64,000 bases of DNA. Origin: Drosophila miranda. Lineage: Eukaryota > Arthropoda > Insecta > Diptera > Drosophilidae. The position numbers and the translations under genes are program-made. Below, piece by piece: positions 10,955-23,385 of the stretch. The notes beneath the pieces were generated by a model that worked only from the letters and a program-made list of their open reading frames with translations, ran no database searches and was not told the origin of the DNA. Within the stretch, counting starts at the first letter, position 1. The number at the start of each line of letters is the position of its first letter. The stretch lies in NCBI RefSeq assembly GCF_003369915.1, contig NW_022881614.1, positions 17,772,336 to 17,836,335 on the forward strand, given 5' to 3'.

Positions 10955-11536
10955 CTTAAATGTACGCTATAATCTAGAATTTAACCTTTTTGAAACAACC
11001 ACAACAACACAACTATCAAACAAAACTATTTTCTATTTAAGTTTTAATTTATTTTTGATTAACTTTTTTTTGCTGTTCCTAAGAAACAAATCCAAAAAAC
11101 AAAACACATTAAGAAGAAAAAGGCTTAAGTTCATTAACGAAGAAGTAAAACGACGAGACGACCATTTCGTTCAATAATAAAAGAAGAAACAACAAGTTTT
11201 ATTTGCTGCAAGAACACTGTACACATAGATGAATACATATATCATTTTTATCACTTTCGATTTTATTATTATTTTTCTAACACACATACTGCTCCCCTTC
11301 GAAGAATATTTTCTATTATTTAGGAAGAATTCATTTTCAAAAGAATTTTTGTGTTGAGCTAAGCAAGACACACTTTTTATAGTCAATTCACCAGCATGAA
11401 AACCCAATAGGCAGCCTACTTAATCGTTACAATACATAGTAAGCCTGACCAAAAAAGTCAGTGGACGGCTGCCTCGCCCCAACAGATTTTATTTCTCCCG
11501 TAAAATACGAGTAAGGTGAAACCTACAAATTAAATC

Positions 11537-11945
11537 ATGATTTACGGCATGCTGGTGACACTCTCGATGGCAATCTATACTACGGTGGCCACCCTTTGGC
11601 AGGTTCAACGTGAGTGTAGAAAGTGGAAAGATGATTTGGTTCGAGCGTATGAGCTGTATGACTGTCTGATCTGATCCCACAGAGATCCTAATCAATTGGA
11701 TGATGTCGTTTAGTCTTTTCATTTTGGGTCTGTTCTGCAAGCCGTATTTGATAGTTCCCCTGTTGGCAGCTGGGTTCTTCATGGTGCGCCGGATCTTGCT
11801 GCGGCGGGCAAAGCGGACCCAATCCTGGAAATCGCCGGGTAACAACGAGTCTGGGTCGTCCAGGCATTACTCCATTAAAACCCCACCATCACGCTACACG
11901 GAGAGCTCCCTGTCCAATAGCGTCGGTGACACATCCCAGAAGTAG
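11537..11945 (+). CDS. Gene A, copy U2 (open)
   Basis: Exon 1 11537-11609, intron 11610-11682, exon 2 11683-11945, giving 111 codons. It differs from the commonest form by several substitutions, including a Thr to Ile codon just after the splice junction and an Asp to Tyr codon in the tail. Both splice sites are consensus. Its convergent partner gene B is split by the CR1-like insertion. Confidence 0.6.
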
Positions 11946-12250
11946 TCGAGCAACGGATAATCACACGATTCACACGGGTTTATAAACATACATACGTCTG
12001 AAATACTACATACACATTCCATGCGAACACTCATACATGTGCACGGGTGTGGATGGATCCTAAGACTAAAGCAATTAAAAAATACTGCACTGTAACATCG
12101 TTTCATCCAAAAGAATACTAGGACTTGAGCAGAGTGGGGATGTCTACTTTGCGCAGAGCGTCTCTTGCTTTTTTTTATTTATTTATTTATTAAATTAACA
12201 AATTTTCTGTTAATAATGGTACTTAGTTACTAAAGGCGGAAAAAGATAAG

Positions 12251-14401
12251 TTAAAAGTTAGCTAAATTTAAATGATTATAAATATTGCATGCAATTAGTT
12301 TAAGAGACAGTTCAGGGGATAGGGTTTGACAGAGGGAGTTATAATTATGGCATAAAACCCTAAAAGGTTCATGATCAGCATAATTAGACCTACATATGGG
12401 TAGACGGATAGGCCTAAAAGTACGGGTAGGTCTGGATGGAACGGCCAAGTTAATCTGACCTAAGAGAGTTTGGGAGTCAACAGTCCCAAGAAGGAGCTTG
12501 TGCACGAACATTACGCCATTGCATATTCTGCGATGGTGCAACGACGGCAGGTCAATAAGATTTAGCCTAGACCGGTAGGGTGGCAAGATTCTACCCGAGT
12601 CCCAGTTAAAGTTCCGAAGGGCAAAAATTAAAAATTGCTTTTGCACGGATTCAATAACAGCCTGCTGCTCTTTATACTGCGGGCTCCACACACAAGAACA
12701 ATACTCCAATATAGGACGTACTAACGAGATGTACAGTTGTTTCGTAACGTACGGGTCGTCAAACTCCTTGGACCAACGCTTGATGAACGCTAAAACACCC
12801 TTAGCTTTATTTACAGTTGCAGCTATATGGGTGTTGAAACACATCTTATGATTAAAAAGGACTCCGAGGTCATTTGAACTCGAAATTCGCTCAAGGACAT
12901 GATTTCCTAGAACATATGAGACAAGATGAGGAGCGCGACGGTAAAATGTCATAAGTTTGCATTTGGAAAGGTTCAGAAAAAGAAGATTAGTTGAACACCA
13001 CAATAGTAGTTCACTTAGATCCAGTTGAAGGCTTGTGTGCAAATACCAATCAGAGTAAGAAAGACAGATTTTGACATCATCAGCATACATTAGTGTAGTA
13101 GAGTATGTTATAACTTGAGGAAGGTCGTTCACAAATAAAATAAACAGAAGCGGGCCCAGATGACTTCCCTGTGGCACACCTGAAGTAACATTAACAGTAT
13201 TTGACAACACGTTAGAAAACAAAACACGTTGAGTACGGTTTGAGAGATAGGACAAAATCCAATCTAGAAGATTCGTTGGGAACCCTAATAAAGAGAGATT
13301 TTGAATAAGCAGAGCATGGTTCACAGAATCGAATGCCTTGCTGAAGTCCGTAAAAACTACATCCGTCTGCAAACCAATTTGAAAACCCCGGTGGATTAGG
13401 TTAGAAAACTCAAGAAGGTTAGTCGATGTTGAACGATGTCTGAAAAAACCGTGTTGCGACGGAGATATCAAGCTGCAACAAAGATGTTGCAGTTGCCGTG
13501 TGACCAGGAACTCAAGAAGCTTCGGGATGGCGGAAAGCTTTGCGATACCACGATAGTTTTCAATGTTAGATCTTGAACCTTTTTTGTGAAGCGGAATGAT
13601 GTAGGACTCATTCCAAATTACTGGGAGACAAGACTGTTCCAAGGAGAGGTTGAAGAGAAAGGTCAAGGGTTTGCAAAGGGACTGGGCACAGTGTTTTAAG
13701 ATGCAACTTGGTACCTTATCTGGACCCGCAGAAAACGATATGTCCATAGATGACGAACCTTCCAGAACAACGCTTTCCTCGAAAAAGGGCAGAAAAATGC
13801 TGTTAGCTTGAGGTAGCTGGTACGGATACGGAGAGGATGCGTTGTAAATATGAGACGAGTACGTTGTTTCGAAAAAGTTAGCGAATACATTTGCAATACC
13901 AACAGCAGAAGCTTCTGTTTTGTTCTGGTAATGAAGGGACGGAGGAAAAACGTTTGACTTGCGCTTAGAATTAACGAACGAATATAATTTTTTACGAAAG
14001 TTACTACTACATTGTGAAAGGTAATGATTATAACACTGACTATTGACGGCAAGGAACAGAGAGCGAGCGGAGGAGTAGAGAGCTAAGGCCAACGTGGAGC
14101 CCGACTTCTGGTACTTTTTATAGAGCCGGGATTTATTATTTTTTAAGTATGACAAATACTTGGAGAACCAGGGAGGCTTGGACGATACAGGTACAGTGAT
14201 ATCTGGAACAAACGTATTAAGGGCGGAGTAAATAGAACTATAAAACGAGTTAACAGTTGCATCTATGTTCGGTAATGAATAAAGAAACGACCAATCAACA
14301 CGCGAGAGATGTAGATCTAAATCAATAAAGTTTGTTTTGCGAAAACACTTTATGTGACAAGGAGCCATGGAACTGTCAGCACCAGTCCAGATTGTGTACA
14401 T
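12251..14401 (-). pseudogene. CR1-like ORF2, reverse transcriptase part
   Basis: Reverse transcriptase that would copy the element's RNA at the target. In order it shows a linker with PPWFSKYLSYLKNNKS, the fingers motif AGPDKVPSCILKHC, IIPLHKKGS followed by NYRGI, FTDFSKAFDSV, SGVPQGSHLGPLLF and the catalytic YADDVKI at about 13080-13100, then a thumb/C-terminal region with LYISLVRPILEYCS. These are the standard RT motifs of the Jockey/CR1 group. No RNase H domain follows, which fits CR1. The frame is open through 716 codons but is offset from the endonuclease part. Confidence 0.8.
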
Positions 14402-14934
14402 TCCAGTGATATCAACAAAGTTGGATGGTAAGGATCTTCAGGGAGAGATATTGGGCTTGCTCTAGATACAGTAGCAAGAGAACCATCGTTAACAAAAACG
14501 AGGTCAAGAAGTCTGTCCCTAATGTTTTTAACGGCATTACTTTGGACAAGGGAAATATCCGTTAGCCCATTGATAAAGTCATTATGGCAATTGGGAAACA
14601 ACAGGTTAGCGTCATTACAAGGCAGCCAAGAAAGAAATGGGAGGTTAAAGTCCCCCATGACAATAATTCGATCATTGCACCCTAATGTAGAAACAACATT
14701 ATTAATTGCTGAAAGGTGGTGTAAGTAAAGCTCAGCATCAGACCTGGGAGGAATGTAAGAGCAGGTTAAATAGAAAAATGCGGAGCCAACACGAACTTTG
14801 ACTGCAACAAATTCAATTCCATGAATGTTATTGAATGGGAATAACTCAGATGAGAAAACAGATTTAACTGCAATCAGAACCCCACCTTGGGTTAGGTAGA
14901 GACGGCCGCCAAGCTCGCTCGGAGCCCAGCACAC
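14350..14934 (-). pseudogene. CR1-like ORF2, C-terminal endonuclease part
   Basis: Endonuclease/exonuclease/phosphatase fold fragment with IVMGDFNLPFL (the metal-binding GDFN motif) and, further on, RDRLLDLVFV and the ending region DPYHPTLL. It shifts frame relative to the RT part near 14396. The codons from about 14917 to 14934 belong to the nested element's 3' end. Confidence 0.75.
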
Positions 14935-15001
14935 TTAGGCCGGTTTCGGCCCGTTGTGATACCGCTTGGGATCATTCCCCCCCTGCAGATGAGACTTCAT
15001 G

Positions 15002-15820
15002 TCAACAGTTGTCCCATCCAGATGCCCTTATAAAGTTGACGATCTTTCTGGGACATAGCGTGGACATCTCGGAGATGTCGTTCAGAAAGGCAGAGCCCAA
15101 GTGATGCAGCCTCCTTCTGCTGAGAGCTGGACAGGAACAGAACAGGTGTTCCACTGTTTCCTCCTCGTCCTCGTCTCTGCAGCTGCGGCAGAAATCATTG
15201 TATGGGGCACCCAGCCTGCTTGCGTGGGTGCCTACTAGCCAGTGTCCTTTGAGGGAACGTATGACTGCGCTGCACCTTTCCCTGCCTAGTTTGCAGAGCT
15301 CTGAGGTGCGCTTCTTACCTATGGTCGGCCATGTTTGCCGAGCTGTGCGACAACGTGGCCCTATTTGCCACTTGTTGTCTATCAGTCGCGTGTACTGCTC
15401 CTTTATGATGAGCTTGCAGGTGGCCATAGGCATACAAATATCATCCTTATCTTGGAGAAGGGGGGTTGTAGTGCCAGATCTGGCCAGCTCGTCCGCTATG
15501 CAGTTGCCCTCGATATCCCGGTGGCCCGGGACCCATATAAGGCTGATAGCAAATTGTTGAGCCATCTCGTGAAGAGATCTGCGGCACTTCGCCACAGTAG
15601 CCGAGTTCGAGGAGATCGCGTTAAGTGATCTGATCGCAGCTTGGCTGTCGCTGTAGATGTTTAGATTGGTTGCCGTGGTGGTAACCGTGTGAAGGCAGTA
15701 CAGAGCCTCCCTGATTGCTGTAACTTCCGCTTGGAAGACGCTACAGTGATCCGGAAGCCTGAAAGATTGCCTTATGTTAAGTTGTTCAGAGTAGATTCCT
15801 CCTCCAGTCCCTCGAGCCAA
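15002..15820 (-). pseudogene. LOA-like ORF2, RNase H domain
   Basis: Ribonuclease H that would remove the RNA template. The motifs are a glycine-rich first strand (ARGTGGGIYS), the second acidic site EVTAIREAL, YSDSQAAIRSL with the third acidic residue, and VPGHRDIEGNCIADELA with the His/Asp site. A cysteine cluster typical of ORF2 ends follows (FCRSCRDEDEEETVEHLFCSC is its core region, near 15130-15200). The expected first catalytic aspartate lies at a frame break, so it is unclear whether it survives. Confidence 0.75.
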
Positions 15821-17282
15821 TCGTCTCTATGAGGGATGATTATGCTGAATGGAGTCTCCGTGTGCTCCATTGGAACTTGATAGTCCGTTCTTGCTGGGAC
15901 CATGTTGTTTTTATTTAGTATAGATGAGTGACCTATGTTCTGGGGTACCCATTGTTCAGAGTCCCTAAGACGTATTGCTGCCATTTCTGCCCGCTCCTTT
16001 CCTGCAAAGTCAAGGCTCTGAAGGCATAACATGGCGTTTAGCGCATCATTTGGTGTAGTTCGAAGAGCTCCACTGATGGAGAAGGCGGCTGTTCGCTGAA
16101 CCTTGCCCAGCTGATTGGTGATTGTCCTTTTTGTTAGGGCAGGCCACCAGACAGTAACTCCGTAGAGTATTATAGGTCTGACTATTGCCAGATATATCCA
16201 TCGGACTATGCTTGGGTTCATGCCCCACTTTAGGCCGATAGCTTTTTTGCAAGTATAGAGTGCTGTCGTTGCCTTCCTCACTCTATCCTTGACATTCAGG
16301 TTCCAGCTAAGCTTTTTGTCAATTACCAACCCTAAGTAACTGGCACTGTCGCTGAAGAAGAGCCTGTATCCGTTTAGTGTTGGGGGGTTGAGGGGCGGGA
16401 CCTTGTATTTTTTTGTGAATAACACGAGTTCCGTTTTCGAGGGATTTAGTCCCAATCCGCGCGATTCTGTCCATTCGGACAATCGAGCAAGCTTTGCGGT
16501 CATTAGGTCGCATAGTGTTTGGGTGTATTTCCCCGCAAAGATAATTGCAACGTCATCCGCGTATGCCACTACTTTACAGCCCCCTCTTCCAGGTCGCATA
16601 GAATCTTATTGACTGCAATGTTCCATAGAAGAGGAGACAGAACTCCCCCTTGCGGGGTTCCTCTGTTGACATACCTTGACTGGGTGGACGATCCCATCGA
16701 TGATGTCACCGTCCTGCGTATGAGCAATTGATCAATGAGCATCACCAAGTGACGGTCCACCCCCAGGTCAGTCAGGGCTTCTGTAATGGCGCCCGGTGTG
16801 ACGTTGTTGAAGGCTCCCTCGATATCGAGAAAAGCTATTAGTGAGTATTCTTTGAGATGCAGGGATTTTTCTACACTCGAGATCACTTCGTGAAGTGCCG
16901 TTTCCGTGGATTTTCCTTTCCGGTAGGCATGCTGCGCACTTGAGTACAGCTGGGGACTTATGGTAGTCCGTAATTGTAACCCGATAAGTCTCTCAAAGGT
17001 TTTGAGTAGGAAAGACGATAAACTGATTGGTCTAAAGTCTTTCGGGGTTGAGTGTGAGGCTTTGCCTGCTTTAGGGATGAAAACTATCCTAGCCTTAATC
17101 CACGCTTGCGGTATTGTACATACCGCCAGTATCTTCCTGAAGATACTATGTAGCCAGTTGATGGCCGTCTCCCCGGCCTTCTGAAGTTGGGCCGGGATTA
17201 CCTGGTCCGGGCCTGGCGATTTAAACGGGTTGAAGCTGTTTACTGCCCAACTTATGTTCCGTTTTGTAAGGATATGGTCCAT
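15772..17282 (-). pseudogene. LOA-like ORF2, reverse transcriptase
   Basis: Two overlapping open pieces in different frames. The upstream one (17282-16569) has SPGPDQVIPAQLQKAG, DFRPISLSSFLLKTFERLI, FLDIEGAFNNV and RGTPQGGVLSPLLW. The downstream one (16599-15772) has VVAYADDVAII with the catalytic Asp pair, GLGLNPSKTELVLF and the thumb region SYLGLVIDKKLSW. The frameshift falls between the PQGG and YADD motifs near 16575-16595. Another frameshift separates this from the endonuclease. Confidence 0.8.
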
Positions 17283-17542
17283 CGATTCTACCGATCCCTC
17301 TCCTGGGAGGTGTGACGGCTCGGTGGATGTGCATCCGGGGAAATGCGTGTCGAGCAGAATGTGTAGGGACTCCTCACTAGAGTTGGTCCACGTGCCATCA
17401 TTCTTTTTGAGGTAACCTACCGATGGGGTAGTTTTTGAGAGAACTTTCCGGAGTCTTGCGGCCTCCGAAGTTTCCTCGATTTCGGAGCAATATTTTTGCC
17501 AGGAGGCTCTTTTAGCCTTCCTCGTTTCCTTTTTGTATAGTG

Positions 17543-18595
17543 CTAGACTGGTTTTATAGTCTGCCCAGTGAGTACCTCCTTAGTTCTTGTGGCTCTATTG
17601 AATAGAGTCCTACAAGTTCTACGAAGGGTGTCTAGTTGCTTAGACCACCAGGGGGCTTTCTTTTTCCCCCTTGGTCTGGTAGAAGGGCATGCTGCCTTGA
17701 AGGCTTTGTTGCACGCATCCGTAAACCTGTTCACAAGACGGTTTAGGTTGTCTTCAGTGTTCGGGCAATTAGGGGCGTTAGGAGGGAGTAGCTCCTCCAG
17801 GGTTGTGTTATATTTTTCCCAGTTGGCTTTTCTGGGGTTGATATAGTCGGTTGGTTTGGGAATATCGAAGGATAATATCGTCTCGATATACCTGTGGTCC
17901 GAGAAGGAGTGGTCTCCTAGGACTCTCCAGCTCTTGATTGTGTCCAGCAGTTTGCTTGACACTAGCGTGAGGTCAATGACCTCCTGCCGATTTTTAATTA
18001 TAAATGTGGGGTCGTTACCCCGATTGCATATGCATAAATTTGAGTTCAGGATGAAGCTGAACAGTGACTCACCCCTTACATTCGTGTCCGTGCTCCCCCA
18101 TTGGGTGTGGTGGGCGTTGGCATCGCAACCTATAAGTAGGTCTTTGTCCGTCCTTTCGCTGTCGCTGGCTATTTTGCGAACAAGGTCGTTCGGAGGATCA
18201 TCCTCCTCGTGGTCCATATAGGACGCCACCAGCCTGAGATGATTCCCTTTTAGTTCTAGGCTTACCGCCGTGCTATCGCTATAATTATGGAGCAGAAAGA
18301 TATTTAGGTGCTTTCTAGCAAGTATGCAGGTACGGATTTTACCTTCATTTTGGGATACAATGATCTTGTATTCCCTCGTCCCCAATCCACAGACCTTGCC
18401 TCCTACCACCCAAGGCTCCTGGATCAGGACTACGTCGGCTCCGCTTGCGTCTAGGCGGAGTATGAGAGCAGCCGATGCTGCTTTACAGTGGTGGAGATTT
18501 ATTTGAAGGATCCTTAGGACCATCTTCAAGATTCTCCACCACCGTGATGTCCGCGTCCGAGTCATCTGAGACTCTCTCTCGGCACATTGACTCAA
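17543..18595 (-). pseudogene. LOA-like ORF2, endonuclease
   Basis: AP-type endonuclease that nicks target DNA. It begins close to LRILQINLHHCKAAS, then DVVLIQEPWV, LLIGCDANAHHTQWGS and SDHRYIE, which are the conserved Asn, Glu, Asp/Asn and terminal His sites of the family. It ends in a stop at 17543 before the RT and is out of frame with it. It overlaps the end of ORF1 (18483-18595) in another frame, a usual arrangement in this group. Confidence 0.8.
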
Positions 18596-19821
18596 AGTCG
18601 AGCATCAGCTCTGTCTCTGAGGAGAAGCCTTCCTGGTCTGGCTCCAGCTCGTCGTCAGGCGCTTCGATCTCCGCAGCGACATCCTGCTCGTCTGGGTTGA
18701 CGACAGGAAGCGCCGCGGCCGCCGCGTCCGATTTGTACACCTTGATGGTGACCGAGCTGAAGCCGAAGTTTAGCTCTCCTTTTGCTGCCTCTATCGGGGC
18801 CAGCGACTCTTTATTGAGAACGAGCACTGCCTGGTTAGTCGGCCCTTGTGTCGTCTCAACCTTGGCTACCTTCCAATCTGAGGTTGGTAGTCCTGGGTTG
18901 CATCTCTGCAGCATCTTAAGGATGCGTTCTGGCTCCTTAAAGGTAGCCGGCACCCAAACTCTGGCCCTCGGTCTGCTGGGCACCTCGCTCCAGTCGACTG
19001 CGACGAGTTTCGCCCCAGCATAGACCTCGCCGACCTGCGCTACCGCCGCTTTATAAAGCGTCTTCGCAGGCAATTATCTTAACATTACCCTGGAACCACC
19101 CCATGTCCTTGCAGACTGGCGGAGGTCCAGGGTCTTTGTCGAGGAGTTCGAAGCAGCGGTCGGCCAGTGAGGCTTCCACCCACTTCCACTGACTCCTTGG
19201 GATTCTACCCTCTGCGCTGCCTCTGTCGAGGACACCAATTAGCGTCCTCTCCTTGGCAATCTGCGCAAAGGAGACATTTGGCAGCACTCTGGAGCGCTTT
19301 GCTACCGGTCCCGGTGTCTCTTGCGAGCGCTGCCTCTTGGCTTGGGGAGCCACCTTTTTCTGTTCCAAGGTGAACTCCGGGATCACGGCCGAAGCCCATT
19401 CCACCTTCTTCAGCCAGTCGGCTGATGGGCTGGCTTCACTGCTGGCGTGTTGCCGACGGAGTATGTGCCCTGCACTCCTCTTTTCGGCATATGTGTAGCG
19501 TCTGGCTTGGGCGCTTGTCGACGGCAAGTCAACCCCCTCCGCTTTACCAGAAGGTCGGGCAGCCGCAATATTGCTTAGCTTTCCTTCCAAGGTGTCAGCT
19601 TCGGGAGTTACCTTGCCACCCACACCGGATTCGGGATGGGACCCCCTCGGGTTCGCACAGGCACCTTCCACCTTGCAGGTATTCCCTACTATAGAGCCGG
19701 TTGGGCCAGGCCTTTGGGCCGCTGCCTTTCCGAGCTTGGGATTGCTCCCAGTTGGCATTTGGGGAGCGCCGCACTCATTTGTTTTTTTGTTTGTTTTTTG
19801 GTTTTTGTTCTTGTTATACAT
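18483..19821 (-). pseudogene. LOA-like ORF1 (frameshifted near 19060)
   Basis: RNA-binding ORF1 protein of the LINE. The N-terminal part (19821-19051) is basic with nuclear-localisation-like runs (AKRQRS, AKRSRV). The C-terminal part (19073-18483) has an ELLAV-like fold candidate and an acidic end rich in Asp/Glu/Ser. The two pieces overlap in different frames around 19051-19073, which indicates a small indel. No zinc knuckles were seen before the stop. Confidence 0.65.
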
Positions 19822-20273
19822 CCTGTTCCCACGAGATGCAGAGAAAGGGAAAGGTCAGCCCGGGCAGAGATCCACGTTGCCCGGGTAAGGCATCATTAGA
19901 ACAGGGGGCTGCCAAGTCCCTGAGCCCTCCGTTAGTGACTGGGCTAGTTTTTATACCGGGCCCCCAGCCAGGCTGACTCTCGGCACGGGTCGAGTAACAC
20001 ACTTAGTCCGGCGCGGTGTGAGGTGGGTGTGGGGGTTGGGATGTGGGTAGGTATTGTGTATTGTGGGAGTGTGTGAGCTACTTATTGAGGCGGCACCACA
20101 AGCGCATCGTCAGTGCTGCTACCTAGCTAACACCCGCTGGCTGTCCGGGACTGCTTATTTCGGTACTCTCCCGTGAGGGATGCCCGCTTATTCGCAGCTG
20201 ACCTACCGAGGTAGGCCGTTCGCTATCCGCAACCCGCGACCCGTCCGGTGGCCTCAGCTAGGCCCCCTTTGAG

Positions 20274-20471
20274 CTACCTCACGAGCTCATCAGACCAGAA
20301 ATAAATAGTGTAACTATCAATGAAAATTTCGTGATCATTGACAGAGGAGTTAAGCCAGGTTTCGGTAAACGCGATGGCATCGAAATCAAAGGACGCGCTA
20401 TTAGTATGAATTTGACGCAATTTTCCCAGCAAACTGCGAACGTTCTGATAGTGCATGGAAAAATAGTACAT
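20274..20471 (-). pseudogene. CR1-like ORF2, N-terminal endonuclease part
   Basis: The start of the endonuclease, with YQNVRSLLGK and AIAFTETWLN (the catalytic Asn and Glu sites of the EEP family). The reading frame runs into the nested LOA-like element at 20288/20289. The matching downstream half is at 14350-14916. Confidence 0.75.
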
Positions 20472-20568
20472 CAGTTTTTTGGAGCATGTTCGGTAATTCT
20501 TGGATTCGAGTTCGAATCTTTGAGAAGGAACTCATGCACAATTGTATGCTCAGGCCATATTGACGGTT

Positions 20569-21630
20569 CTAGAGAACAGGATAGTAAAGATCAGGGAGAA
20601 GAATTTTAAAGGATGATATGTTGCGCTTATGTTTAAATGTAAATTTAGTCACAACTATATCAACAGGCGAAGTGTTAAGTTTAGCGGCAAGACGTTGTTT
20701 AACATCCTCCGTTGTAGCCTCAGGAGTAAGACGAGAAACAAATATTGCTTTCCGAGGGACCACTGCTTTAAGTTGAAGTCCCGAGCGAGATCGAGATGGT
20801 GGAGCCACTCCTAAAAGAGATCTCGGTACAAGGGCAGAGGAATTGGTAGCAATGGCTGTAGCAGGAATTGGAGTAGGAATTGGAGCAGGAATTGGAGCAG
20901 GAATTGGAGCAGGAATTGGCAAGACGTCGTCAGCAACCAGCACACCCGCACTAGGAGCACTCACCGCGTCAGAAGTGACGGCCACAGAAACTGCAGGGAT
21001 GGGATTGATGCTGTTGGGGAGTTGGGTGCTCGAAGGAAGCACATTGCTCGGTGTAAAGAACTCCGGAGCCACCGTTGGCGGATTTACAGACAACGGCGTG
21101 GCATGACTACACGGAAATGCTTCCGATGGATGAAGGTGGGAGGCAGGCGTACCAATCGGATTAGGTTGCAAGAGATTGGTATCATTATGCGGAATTTTCC
21201 GTCTAGGCGATTCGCTCAAGAGTTTGAGCCCAAGAAACTGTGATTCAAGGGCAAGAAATTTCTCGTTGAGAGCCACAAATTGTTTCCGAACATCCAGAAA
21301 CCCAGTTCGAGTCTGTCTCATAAATGTGCGCATTTCGGCGTCAATCTCCCGACAAGCCAGACATGACCAAGACAGGCCCATGCGTTTCGAGATCAGATCA
21401 TTCAGCCGGCCAAAATTTCCACCACCAGCACATTTTATGTGGGCAAAATTGTCGCACAGCCAGCAGCTAAGAAATGAATCACCAATGATAACACCACCGA
21501 ATTCACATTTCTTTGCACTACAAACGATTGCCATTATTGACAGCAGTAGAATCACTGTGCACGAATAATAAGAGAACGGAGTGAGATCGAAGGTAAAGTA
21601 GGAGAGCAGACAGCAGAGCGAGCCAGACAA
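20569..21630 (-). pseudogene. CR1-like ORF1 with PHD-like zinc finger
   Basis: 353 open codons. Residues about 40-100 hold a Cys/His pattern resembling a PHD finger (CSAKKCEFGG, then CWLCDNFAHIKC, then WSCLAC). A coiled-coil-prone stretch follows (VALNEKFLALESQFLGLK). Next is a Pro/Ser/Ala linker with an IPAP repeat (4-5 copies near 20870-20920), and then a small C-terminal domain with KAIFVSRLTPEATTEDVK that looks like an esterase-free RNA-binding region. ORF1 proteins with PHD fingers are known in CR1-group elements. It may itself be intact; I call it a pseudogene because the element is disrupted. Confidence 0.65.
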
Positions 21631-22977
21631 TCAGCTGCAGCGGCAATAATTCAAAGCAGATGATCCAACGAAGTGCAGAAAACGAGCAGTAAACTCACCA
21701 AAGCAGAGACACAAAAGAAAAGTCCACAGAGAGGGAGAGTATAGGCAATCCAGAGAGAGTGAGAGCAACAATGCGAGAAGCCCGCGTATGCTCACGAGAG
21801 AGTGTGGGCGATGCAAACGCTGATGCGCGAGAACAGTGCACACCGAAGAAGCGATATCGAAAAGCAGACTGGGCAAAAAACAATAACAAATTGCCTGCAC
21901 GAGTCCGATGTGTTACGTTGAAATATTGAATTTATATTAAACACTTGTTTACAAACAAAACACTGGTGGTTAACACAAAGTAGAATCAAATTAAAGAGAT
22001 GCGATAATAAATCAAAACAAAGACACAACAATGTTGTATGATATTTAGGCAAAGGGCGGAGAATGCGGGAGCAAGAAAAAAACACAACCGGCTTAAGCAA
22101 GAGCTAGAAGCGACATATCCTCCTTTGAGGAGCATAGTATTGTGCGGCTGGCCAGTGAGGCCGGCCAAGTGATGCATATACCTGTCAATGTTGCCAACGC
22201 TCGGACCGGACGGTTCCAGCGGAGGCAATGGGACACCATTGAGGGCTGCAACCAGCTTCTGGCGCAGACCCTTCACGTACGCCTCCAGTCGCACATTCTC
22301 CTCCTTCAGTTCGGCCACCTCGCCCATCACCTTGGCATAGCCAACCTTGGTGTTGTCCACGTGCTGCTCCAGCACCGCATTTAAATGTACCACCTTAAAT
22401 GTACGCTATAATTTAGAATTTAACCTTTTTGAAACAACCACAACAACACAACTATCAAACAAAACTATTTTCTATTTAAGTTTTAATTTATTTTTGATTA
22501 ACTTTTTTTTGCTGTTCCTAAGAAACAAATCAAAAAAACAAAACACATTAAGAAGAAAAAGGCTTAAGTTCATTAAAGAAGAAGTAAAACGACGAGACGA
22601 CCATTTTGTTCAATAATAAAAGAAGAAACAACAAGTTTTATTTGCTGCAATAAGACTGTACACATAGATGAATACATATATCATTTTTATTACTTTCGAT
22701 TTTATTATTATTTTTCTAACATACATACTGCTCTCCTTCGAAGAATATTTTCTATTATTTAGGAAGGCCTTATTTTCAAAAGAATTTTTGTGTTGAGCTA
22801 AGCAAGACTCACACTTTTTATAGTCAATTCCCCAGCATGAAAACCCAATAGGCAGCCTACTTAATCGTTACAATACATAGTAAGCCTGACCAAAAAAGTC
22901 AGTGGACGGCTGCCTCGCCCCAACAGATTTTATTTCTCCCGTAACATACGAGTAAGGTGAAACCTACAAATTAAATC

Positions 22978-23385
22978 ATGATTTACGGCATGCTGGTGAC
23001 ACTCTCGACGGCAATCTATACTACGGTGGCCACCCTTTGGCAGGTTCAATGTGAGTGTAGAAAGTGGAAAGATGATTTGGTTCGAGCGTATGAGCTGTAT
23101 GACTGTCTGATCTGATCCCACAGAGACCCTAATCAATTAGATGATGTCGTTTAGTCTTTTCATTTTGGGTCTGTTCTGCAAGCCGTATTTGATAGTTCCC
23201 CTGTTGGCAGCTGGGTTCTTCATGGTGCGCCGGATCTTGCTGCGGCGGGCAAAGCGGACCCAAGCCTGGAAATCGCCGGGTAACAACGAGTCTGGGTCGT
23301 CCAGGCATTACTCCATTAAAACCACAAATCACGTGACACGGAGAGCTCCCTGCCCAATAGCGTCGGTGACACATCCCAGAAGTAG
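22978..23385 (+). pseudogene. Gene A, copy U3 (two stops and a frameshift)
   Basis: Exon 1 ends 23050 with T where intact copies have C, so the codon split by the intron becomes TAG. Four codons into exon 2 a second stop (AATTAG for AATTGG at about 23139) appears. A 1-bp loss at about 23320-23330 (ACCACAAATCACG) shifts the tail. U8 and U12 share the last two changes, so these copies have a common ancestor. Confidence 0.75.

Larger units (their letters stand above)
14917..20282 (-). mobile_element. LOA-like non-LTR retrotransposon nested in the CR1-like element
   Basis: Minus-strand LINE with ORF1, endonuclease, RT and a C-terminal RNase H, a set typical of the LOA/I group (Bilbo and TRIM of obscura-group flies belong to LOA). 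It splits the CR1-like endonuclease between codons found at 20289 onward and those ending at 14916. AGCTC at 14912-14916 and again at 20284-20288 is a likely 5-bp target duplication. ORF2 carries three frameshifts and ORF1 one, so the copy is dead. The 5' leader 19822-20282 is GC-rich and shows no ORF. Confidence 0.8.
12172..22122 (-). mobile_element. CR1-like non-LTR retrotransposon (contains a nested LOA-like element)
   Basis: Minus-strand LINE: ORF1 with a PHD-like zinc finger, ORF2 with apurinic endonuclease and reverse transcriptase, and a 3' end that on the minus strand reads (AAAT)n then A-run, as in CR1-clade elements. It lies inside gene B of U2 with CTTT on both sides as a likely short target duplication (12168-12171 and 22123-22126). 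ORF2 is interrupted twice: by the nested element (14917-20282) and by a frameshift near 14396. The 5' untranslated part is 21631-22122 and shows nothing further. Confidence 0.8.
12118..22393 (-). pseudogene. Gene B, copy U2, split by a CR1-like insertion
   Basis: The C-terminal 54 bp are at 12118-12171 and the rest at 22123-22393. The break lies in the codons after NTMLLK. About 9.95 kb of nested retrotransposon lies between. Apart from the insertion no stop is seen. Confidence 0.75.

Noticed and set aside
10908-11177. 89-codon plus-strand ORF at the unit junction, with AATAAA after its stop
   Set aside because: Length varies with A-run differences (truncated in U8, U9, U12 and U13) and composition follows the A/T-rich DNA; no constraint visible.
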